Assembly: GCA_964569095.1 (NCBI GenBank) | Contig: CAZMTB010000177.1 | Span: 1-9,752 of the forward strand | Direction of reading: 5' to 3' | Length of the DNA stretch: 9,752 nt | Source of the DNA: JALWSI01 sp964569095 [NCBI: uncultured Aquificales bacterium] | GTDB taxonomy: Bacteria > Thermosulfidibacterota > Thermosulfidibacteria > Thermosulfidibacterales | Shown: piece by piece, positions 1 through 6,600 of the stretch | Position numbering within the stretch: position 1 is the stretch's first letter | How the letters are laid out: each line of letters opens with the position of its first letter | Notes under the pieces: model-generated | Databases searched by the model: none | The model's input: only the letters and a program-made list of their open reading frames with translations | What the model was told of the DNA's origin: nothing | Position numbers and translations under genes: made by a program

Positions 1-37
1 CTCGGTCCAACGCAGGTGGAGCCCGTTTGAGAAGAGA

Positions 38-1522
38 ATGAGCTTCTTCTGGGCCCTCTCCCCCGTTCTCCTAATCTTCGTCCTCGTGGTGTTCTTCAAG
101 ACGGACATCCTCAAACTGGCAGTGGCCTCCCTGGCCTACACTGCCACCGTGGCCATCATCGTCTTTGGTACCCCCCTCCCCGTGGTGGCGTTGGCATCTG
201 CCGACGGGGTGCTAACGACGCTGCCCCTTCTCCTCGTGGTATACGCGGGCATCTTGATCTCACAGTTTCTTCTGGCAAAAGGCTCGCTTCAAAGGCTGAC
301 CCGCACCTTCTCACGAGGAGTAAAGGGAGGTTTCAACAAGGCACTTCTGATCGGCGCAGGGTTTGGAAACTTCTTCGAGGGGGCAGGGGTGATAGCAGAA
401 CCGGTTGTTGCACCCATGCTCTACTCCACAGGTGTCTCTCCAAAGGGATCGGCCATCTTGAGCATACTGGGATACGCAGGTCTGATGCACTTGGCCTTGG
501 CAGGGGTGATTGTGACCGTGTTGGCAAACGCAACCTCGCTGCCCGCCCGAGAACTTGCCCTTCAACTCGCCCTGCTCTCCTTTCCTGCAACACTCCTACT
601 ATACCTCACCATACCCCTCTTTGTGGGAGAATGGAGAAAGACCCTGAAACACCTGCCCATCATCTGCTTCTCTTCGCTGGTGATAACCACGTCTGCCTAC
701 CTGACGGTGAAGCTGGTTGGCTTCTCGATATCTGCAATGATGGGAGGGGCAGCGGGCATTGCCCTACTCTTCGCCGCTTTCAGAACAAAGCCCCTCCTGT
801 CAAAGGAGAACCTCAAAGACATGGCCCCCTTCTTAATGCTCTTCATATGCCTGTTCAGCGTAAACATGCTTGCCCCTCTCAAGGAGTTGTTCCACCACAC
901 GTTAACCTTCAGGCTAAGGCTCATCCCAGCGCATCCCATCACCTTCAAGCCGCTGGGTAATGCCTACCTATACCTATTTGGAGCGTTCCTCTTGTCATAC
1001 AGGCTATTTTCAGAAAAGGACGACCACATTGGCGGCTACCTGTGGAACGCCTTCACAAAGGCTCTAAAGCCCCTGCTCAGCATGGCCATATTCGGATCAG
1101 TGGGATCCATAATAGCCTTTTCTGGGCTCAAGGGAGACCTAACCACCGTCTCCGCCCAGCACAACATGGCACACTGCCTTGCCCAGGGGCTAATACTCTC
1201 TACCAAGGGGTACTACCCGATATTTGCCCCCCTCCTGGGATGGATGGGCACCTTCTTAACCGGCTACGGCGTGGCATCTATCATGCTTTTTGGCAAACTG
1301 CAGGTGGCCACTGCCCAGATGCTGGGAACCTCGAACACCCTTCTGGCAGCCTCCCTAACAGTAGGTGCCAGCATAGGCAGCATATCGAGCCCTTTCAAAA
1401 TCGCCATTGCCTCGCCTTTGTGCAACGCAGAAGGCAAGGAGGGAGAGATCTTGCGCATATCTATACCCGTGGGCATGGCAGTCTCCCTTTTGGTAGGAGT
1501 GGTATGCTACCTTATGGCATAA
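38..1522 (+). CDS. L-lactate permease (LctP) family transporter
   Basis: This is a 494-residue, strongly hydrophobic inner-membrane protein with many transmembrane segments, beginning with one at about residues 3-20. LctP carriers import lactate or glycolate, probably with protons. Three conserved regions support the family: a GNFFEGAGVIAEP segment at residues 110-122, matching the family's glycine/glutamate-rich 'FLEG.AGFG.P' region; FLTGYGVASIMLFGKLQ from about residue 406, matching 'TGS.T.SN.LFG.LQ'; and a C-terminal GASIGSISSPFKIAIAS...GKEGEILR stretch at about 443-475, matching the usual SP-K/Q-IAIA...GKEG end. It is somewhat shorter than the roughly 530-560 residues usual for LctP. The ATG at 38 overlaps a TGA in another frame (ATGA), and a purine-rich GAGAAGAG lies just upstream. 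The frame is open to the window edge, so an earlier start cannot be excluded. Substrate is inferred from the family and could be another monocarboxylate. Confidence 0.8.
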   Translation: MSFFWALSPVLLIFVLVVFFKTDILKLAVASLAYTATVAIIVFGTPLPVVALASADGVLTTLPLLLVVYAGILISQFLLAKGSLQRLTRTFSRGVKGGFNKALLIGAGFGNFFEGAGVIAEPVVAPMLYSTGVSPKGSAILSILGYAGLMHLALAGVIVTVLANATSLPARELALQLALLSFPATLLLYLTIPLFVGEWRKTLKHLPIICFSSLVITTSAYLTVKLVGFSISAMMGGAAGIALLFAAFRTKPLLSKENLKDMAPFLMLFICLFSVNMLAPLKELFHHTLTFRLRLIPAHPITFKPLGNAYLYLFGAFLLSYRLFSEKDDHIGGYLWNAFTKALKPLLSMAIFGSVGSIIAFSGLKGDLTTVSAQHNMAHCLAQGLILSTKGYYPIFAPLLGWMGTFLTGYGVASIMLFGKLQVATAQMLGTSNTLLAASLTVGASIGSISSPFKIAIASPLCNAEGKEGEILRISIPVGMAVSLLVGVVCYLMA

Positions 1523-1603
1523 TGGCTCACCCCCATCACGGTGAACCTCGTCAAACCAGGAGACAATTTGAATCGTGTGGCCCTCCATGATACCGTCAGA
1601 GAC

Positions 1604-1636
1604 TTGGGATCGGATCCGCTCTAAGAGATCCCCAAA
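1604..1636. other. Imperfect hairpin upstream of the cytochrome gene
   Basis: TTGGGATC at 1604-1611 can pair with GATCCCCAA at 1627-1635 if one C is bulged. The loop, 1612-1626, begins with the palindrome GGATCC. The hairpin lies 30-60 nt before the cytochrome start. It has no following T-run on the + strand, so it does not look like an intrinsic terminator. It could be a leader structure or chance. The rest of the 143-nt gap between the permease and the cytochrome gene shows no convincing promoter. Confidence 0.3.
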
Positions 1637-1651
1637 TGGACAATAACCCGA

Positions 1652-1657
1652 AAGGAG
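1652..1657 (+). promoter_or_regulatory. Ribosome binding site of the cytochrome gene
   Basis: AAGGAG lies 8 nt before the ATG at 1666. This favours that start over the in-frame ATG at 1636, which has no such site and would put ten mostly polar residues ahead of the signal peptide. Confidence 0.8.
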
Positions 1658-1665
1658 AGAGAATC

Positions 1666-2898
1666 ATGAAGGTTAGAAAAGGAACCGTCACGGCAGTCAT
1701 CATCGCGTGTTTTTGGCTGATAACCACCCCTTGCAGGGGAGATAAGGGGGCAACCTACGTGGGCTCTGCCAAGTGCAAACGGTGCCACGAAGAGCTCTAC
1801 AGGGGATGGAGAACAACCATGCATCCCTACAAGTTCCAACGGGCAACCGAAGAAACGGTTATAGGCGACTTCAGCAAAAACAACCGCATTGACATCAATG
1901 GAAAGCCAACGGTTATGTCTATAAAGAATGGCCTCTTTTTCATCACAACCATCGGCCCTGACGGTAAAGAACACACATACAAGGTAGACTACGTTATCGG
2001 CGAATTCTGGAAACAGTTGTACGTAACTGAGTTTCCCGATGGCTCTCTACGCATACTGCCAGTGATGTGGATAGTGGAGACTCAGAGATGGACGATTAAG
2101 GGCAAAGGTACCTCCTGGAGCAAAACCATCTACCAGTATGCATGTTCAGGCTGCCATAACACAGGCACCCAGGTAAACTTCCAAAAGGCTAGTGGCAGGT
2201 TCAACACCAAGTGGGCCGACCTGGGAGTTGGCTGCGAAGCATGCCACGGTCCGGGAAGCAAGCACCTCACCGCCGACGACGCGCACAAGTCCAGCACCAT
2301 CATCAATCCTGCCAAGATACCAGATCCTCGAAGGGCTGTCATGGTGTGTGGCGCATGTCATAACCGAGGCACCTCAACCGATGGAAAGTACGGATATCCC
2401 CAAGGGTACAAACCAGGTAAGATACTATCTTTTAACGAAAAACCCAAGCTATTTCCCAACGGGTGCTCAAAGGCAAACCGCCAACAGTACGTTGACTGGA
2501 AGAAGAGCGGTCACGCCAAGGCCGGCGTTGCCTGCTGGGATTGCCACTACGTACACCGCAAAGGAGAGGCGAACCGCTACCAAACCAAACTGCCAGGCTC
2601 ATTGCTCTGCAGAAGTTGCCATACGGTAGAGAGCAAAGGAGTGCACGGCATTCACAGTGTAAACAATTGCGTGGGCTGTCACATGCCCCCAATAGGAAAA
2701 CGGGCCGTTCAAGGAGACGTCCACAGCCATCAATTCAGGGTGATAAGCCCCAAGGAGAGCATTGAGGCTGGAGGAATCAAGAAACAACCCAACTCATGCA
2801 ATGCCTGCCACCATCATAAAACCGACTCTCCCAAAGAGCTTCTGAAGATACTGGAGAAGGTGAAGGCAGAGGGCAAAACCAGACAGAATCACTATTAA
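1666..2898 (+). CDS. Exported octaheme c-type cytochrome (cytochrome c554-like family)
   Basis: This 410-residue protein should carry electrons in the periplasm or at the cell surface. It has eight CXXCH heme c motifs, with first cysteines at residues 37, 160, 190, 228, 290, 315, 335 and 378. A signal peptide covers about residues 1-25 (basic MKVRKG, then a hydrophobic core). The YVGSAKCKRCHEELYRGW opening resembles cytochrome c554-type multiheme proteins. About 118 residues without a heme motif separate the first two hemes; they are strand-rich and include an 'IGEFWKQLYVTEFPDGSLRILPV' type pattern (residues about 121-145), seen in related uncharacterised multiheme proteins. No CXXCK motif is present, so a NrfA- or octaheme-nitrite-reductase-type catalytic heme is not indicated. 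Redox partner and substrate cannot be read from the sequence. It sits 143 nt after the permease and 210 nt before the next gene, so it is probably its own unit or loosely linked. The multiheme identity is secure; the subfamily is less so. Confidence 0.88.
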   Translation: MKVRKGTVTAVIIACFWLITTPCRGDKGATYVGSAKCKRCHEELYRGWRTTMHPYKFQRATEETVIGDFSKNNRIDINGKPTVMSIKNGLFFITTIGPDGKEHTYKVDYVIGEFWKQLYVTEFPDGSLRILPVMWIVETQRWTIKGKGTSWSKTIYQYACSGCHNTGTQVNFQKASGRFNTKWADLGVGCEACHGPGSKHLTADDAHKSSTIINPAKIPDPRRAVMVCGACHNRGTSTDGKYGYPQGYKPGKILSFNEKPKLFPNGCSKANRQQYVDWKKSGHAKAGVACWDCHYVHRKGEANRYQTKLPGSLLCRSCHTVESKGVHGIHSVNNCVGCHMPPIGKRAVQGDVHSHQFRVISPKESIEAGGIKKQPNSCNACHHHKTDSPKELLKILEKVKAEGKTRQNHY

Positions 2899-2993
2899 AT
2901 CGTTACCAACAATCCCCCTGTCTATCTAATCTAAGGCACAAAGACCGAGGGATCCTCACGTTTCTCTAACGATACCAGGTTACTCTGAAGAAA

Positions 2994-3078
2994 CGCTGGA
3001 TCTTTGTGGGCGCTCCTACAATCCTCGGCGGTGAGGGGTTCTCCCCTCACCGTGCTCCTCTCACAAAAGGATCCAGCG
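2994..3078. repeat. Nested inverted repeat (85 nt) with a perfect inner stem
   Basis: The outer arms are CGCTGGATC (2994-3002) and GATCCAGCG (3070-3078), a perfect 9-bp match that extends inward with bulges through TTTGTG (3003-3008) and CACAAAAG (3062-3069). Inside lies a perfect 10-bp stem, CGGTGAGGGG (3029-3038) with CCCCTCACCG (3043-3052), closed by the loop TTCT. The element is flanked by AAA on both sides. It could be a small non-autonomous mobile repeat or a structured leader of the downstream gene. There is no T-run after it, so an intrinsic terminator is unlikely. The remainder of the 2899-3108 gap shows nothing I can name. Confidence 0.6.
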
Positions 3079-3092
3079 AAACCGGGAGGCAG

Positions 3093-3098
3093 GGAGGT
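3093..3098 (+). promoter_or_regulatory. Ribosome binding site of the small basic exported protein
   Basis: GGAGGT, within a longer AGGGAGGTGG, lies 10 nt before the ATG at 3109. It supports this start over the in-frame TTG at 3004, which lies inside the palindromic element and would place 35 residues in front of a good signal peptide. Confidence 0.75.
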
Positions 3099-3108
3099 GG
3101 TCTTTGGT

Positions 3109-3588
3109 ATGATGAAGAGAAGGTTATTAACCACTCTCTTGGTAATGGGAATTACCGCACTGCTTCTACCAAAGCACGGAAGTTGGGCGAAGTGGTACAC
3201 AAACGAGTCGCTAAAACACTCAAAGAGACACTACACAAACGGCAAGACTGCCCATTCAGATCACTCCACAGATTCCAAGCCAAACCACGTAGCTAAGAAG
3301 GATAAACGCATGCATTGGATCTCTGGAGTGGTAGAGACGATACGGCTGCCGTACATACACAACAAATCAATAAAACAACTGGAGAAAGAAGGCACAAGAG
3401 GAATAAGAAACCAAGCTATTATTGTAGTTAAACACAGAAAGTTCTTCGCATCTCCGAACATAGTTAAGGTGGTAAAATCAAGAAGAACTACAGCGAAAAG
3501 TAAGGCCTCACTATCCAGCATACGCAAAGGAGATAAGGTGTTTATGTTAGTAAAGGGGAACAGAATTTACAGGATATTTGTGGAGTAA
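3109..3588 (+). CDS. Small basic exported protein of unknown function
   Basis: I do not recognise this 159-residue protein. Residues 1-27 form a clear signal peptide (MMKRR, hydrophobic core, cleavage probably after SWA). Residues 28-67 are polar, rich in Lys, His, Ser and Asn, and probably unstructured. Residues 68-159 look like a small beta-rich domain: it opens with HWISGVVETI (69-78), contains AIIVVKHRKFF and PNIVKVV strands, and ends SLSSIRKGDKVFMLVKGNRIYRIFV. The 'SG.V..I ... I.KGDKV.V...GNR...I.V' layout recalls small OB-like barrels such as DUF5666-type proteins, but this is a weak, by-eye resemblance. The mature protein is strongly basic. The gene ends 28 nt before pilY1 on the same strand, so the two are probably cotranscribed and a role in pilus assembly or PilY1 export is possible. 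It is AT-rich: one 60-nt row (3361-3420) counts to 33% GC, against 55% in the permease row 1201-1260. Confidence 0.72.
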   Translation: MMKRRLLTTLLVMGITALLLPKHGSWAKWYTNESLKHSKRHYTNGKTAHSDHSTDSKPNHVAKKDKRMHWISGVVETIRLPYIHNKSIKQLEKEGTRGIRNQAIIVVKHRKFFASPNIVKVVKSRRTTAKSKASLSSIRKGDKVFMLVKGNRIYRIFVE

Positions 3589-3603
3589 ACATAAGCAGAG
3601 CGT

Positions 3604-3609
3604 GAGGAG
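3604..3609 (+). promoter_or_regulatory. Ribosome binding site of pilY1
   Basis: GAGGAG lies 7 nt before the ATG at 3617 and decides that start. The in-frame ATG at 3578 overlaps the preceding gene, lacks such a site, and would add 13 polar residues ahead of the signal peptide. Confidence 0.78.
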
Positions 3610-3616
3610 AATAAGC

Positions 3617-6600
3617 ATGATCAGACAGAGAAAACATCTGATTATATTAGCGAGCATGCTAATCTTAACATCCGTGTTATCGATGGGACCAACATCAGAG
3701 GCAAATCAGTATTGTGCCGTGCCTCCCTTTGTAGGTAGTGGAAAAGTATCACCGTTAGTCATGATGGTGATGGCGAGAAACCACAAGCTTTACTACGAAG
3801 CCTATAACGACGCATCTGATCTAAATAACGATGGAGAGTTGGACATAACGTACAATCACTCTATCGACTACTACGGATACTTCGACTCATACAAATGCTA
3901 CAGATACGATAACACCAACCAACTATTTGTACCGGTATCTACAAACAGCAACAAACTGTGCCCTGGAGTGGGAACGTGGAGCGGAAACTACCTGAACTAC
4001 CTATCCATGTCTCGTATGGATGTCTTGAGAAAAGTGCTGTTCGGAGGATACAGGTCAACGGACACCACGAGCGACACCATATTAGAAGGCGTATACATAC
4101 CACAGGATGCCCACAGCTGGGGAAAAGAGTTTACGGGAAGACTGTGCTACGACGGAAACCGTTACACCAAGATGTGCCTCTCAGACGATGACTGCCCCAC
4201 TGGAAGCAGCTGCGTAGACAAGTCGGAAGAGCTCATAGGGATACCAGCACCCTACGTTGGACCATCATGTTCCAATCCTACCACCTACAACGACAACAAC
4301 ATACTGGTTGTTAAGTACACAAACAACATAAGCGAGTACAGAAATGGAGAGAATCACGACGAGGTGGTATCAAGCTATAACTACAATAGTTATGATAGCC
4401 ATTGGTACTTAGAAGGAGCTGATATAGATCCAGATCAAAACTTTGGCAACTACTACAATTACTTTCTAACTGCAGATCTCTATGTTGATCCTAGTGACGC
4501 AGGCACGTGGTACTTTGCCATAGACGGAGACGATGCCGTAGAGATAGAGATATTAGACATAAGTCCCCCATATTCAACCTCTGATCCCCATAGCTTAGGT
4601 ATTGTAGCGTCTTGGTATGGGCTTCATAACGACTGCAAATGCCAGAATCACAATGGTGAGATAAATCTCACAGGTGACCACTGGTATAGGTTTATCATCC
4701 GCCACATTGAAAATAGAGGGGCAGAAGGAGTAAGGGTCTGGTTCAAGAATCCAACTCATAGCAGTGATTGGCAAATACTAAGCAGAAATAATCTAAGTCC
4801 CAGTTTACTACGAGCACCTTACATAGAACCAGATCAATACTGCTGGTTAGAAAGTTTGAGCTTCATAGAAAAGGGATGGGGAGAGACCTCAGGAGACATA
4901 ATATACAAGCGCCATCTATTCTGCATAACATCAACTACAGAAGGTGCACCACACATGATTCGCTTGGTACGAAACAGCAGTGAGAGGATATGGAACTGGG
5001 CATCAAAGGAGTCACCTGTTTGTGCCGATGAAATGGCACATAGCTGGGAATCTTTTCCCATAGATCCTCCACCAGAAGAGTACGTTGTTAGAGTTAAAGT
5101 ATGCGATCCATCAGTGGGACTTGAAAGCAATTGTAAAGAATATGATGATAACAATATCACCATTTACAAGCCAGAAGGTCTACTACAGAAATACGGTAAA
5201 GGAAGCGGAACAAAGGTCTGTTCCAAGAGCTATAAACCATGCTATAATGATAGCGATTGTGGAGAAGAAGATGGACTATGTATAGATAAATCTCCGCTGT
5301 TGTTTGGGTTAATTACGGGATCTTATACAAACAATCTTCAAGGAGGAGTTCTTCGGAAGAACATCTGGAACTTTGAAGACGAACTCCAAGACAATGGAAT
5401 ATTCTTGAGCTCAGCGAGCGAAAGAGGTAGCATAGTGAAAACTATAGATACCCTTAGAATAATAGGATACAACTACGGCAATAGGGCTTACGGTCCCTGG
5501 TCCTGGGGAGCCGCCCAAGGGGGAGGGAATTGCGGATGGGCCAACTCTCCCCTGGAAAATGGGGATTGCAGGGACTGGGGAAACCCAATAGGAGAGATGA
5601 TGTACGAAACCCTCAGGTATTTTGCAGGAAAAGGAGCCCCCACCCCTGAGTTCACCTACTCAACGGACTTAGATGCAACCTTAGAACTACCCAAACCCAC
5701 TTGGGAGAAACCCACAGACATGTTCCCGTGGTGCTCCAAGCCATTCCTCATGATCATAAGCGATGTGAATCCAAACTACGACACCGACCAGATACCAGAC
5801 AATCCATTCAGTAACTTCTCAGGTGACCTTGCAGACTTTGATCTTGATAACTTGACCTCTACAATATCAGAAGTAGAGAACATTTCTAACACCAACCACT
5901 TTATAGGAGAAACCAATGGAGACAACAACTTCGTATGTAGCTCAAAGAACATAGACTCCCTTTACGACACCAGAGGACTGTGTCCAGAAGAGCCAACCAA
6001 GAAGGGTGGGTACTACTCAGCGGCCATAGCATACTACGCACACACGAAGTTCAAAGAGAACTTCGCAGATCACAAGGCAAGAAACATTACCGAATACTCC
6101 ATAGCATTAGCATCACCCCTGCCAAAGATAGAGATAGAGCTCGACAACCACACTGTTACCCTGGTTCCCGTGGGTAAATCGGTAAGCGGATGCGTAGGAA
6201 TAGACACCAACTGTGATTACAAGTGCAATCTAACTTATGATAATAATAGGGGATTAATAATAAGTAATTGTCAGTCTGATGCCTACTGTCCTAGTAACCA
6301 GATAGTGGACTTTTACATCAGCGAATTGACTCCTACCACTGGAATATTCAGAATAAACTTCGAAGACGTAGAGCAAGGTGCAGACCACGATATGGATGCT
6401 TTCGTAGAGTACAGATACGAAGTGATAGACGATTCTCACGTGAGAATATCCCTTGATAGTCAATACGCAAGTGGGTGCATTGGTCAGGTGTTAGGATTCG
6501 TAATATCTGGAACAACGGAAGACGGATTGTATCTTCCAGTTAGAGATGAAGACGGTGGAGGAGATATAGTAGATAGCATGCCTCTCACCTGGGAAAAGAC

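Noticed and set aside
1-41. 3' end of an upstream coding sequence
   Set aside because: Two frames end here (TGA at 28-30 and TGA at 39-41, the latter giving an ATGA overlap with the permease). With at most 12 codons visible I cannot tell which, if either, is a real gene.
1042-1590. Open frame of 182 codons on the + strand
   Set aside because: It overlaps the permease in another frame, has a composition rich in Pro, His and Arg, and shows no domain. It is a shadow.
2998-3011. Sigma-54 promoter, as at some pilin genes
   Set aside because: Only the minimal GG-N10-GC is present, without the rest of the consensus; this is expected often by chance.
3029-3052. Intrinsic terminator after the cytochrome gene
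   Set aside because: The stem is strong but no T-run follows it on either strand.
3004-3108. Upstream extension of the small exported protein from a TTG start
   Set aside because: It runs through the palindromic element, and the ATG at 3109 has a good ribosome binding site and starts a proper signal peptide.
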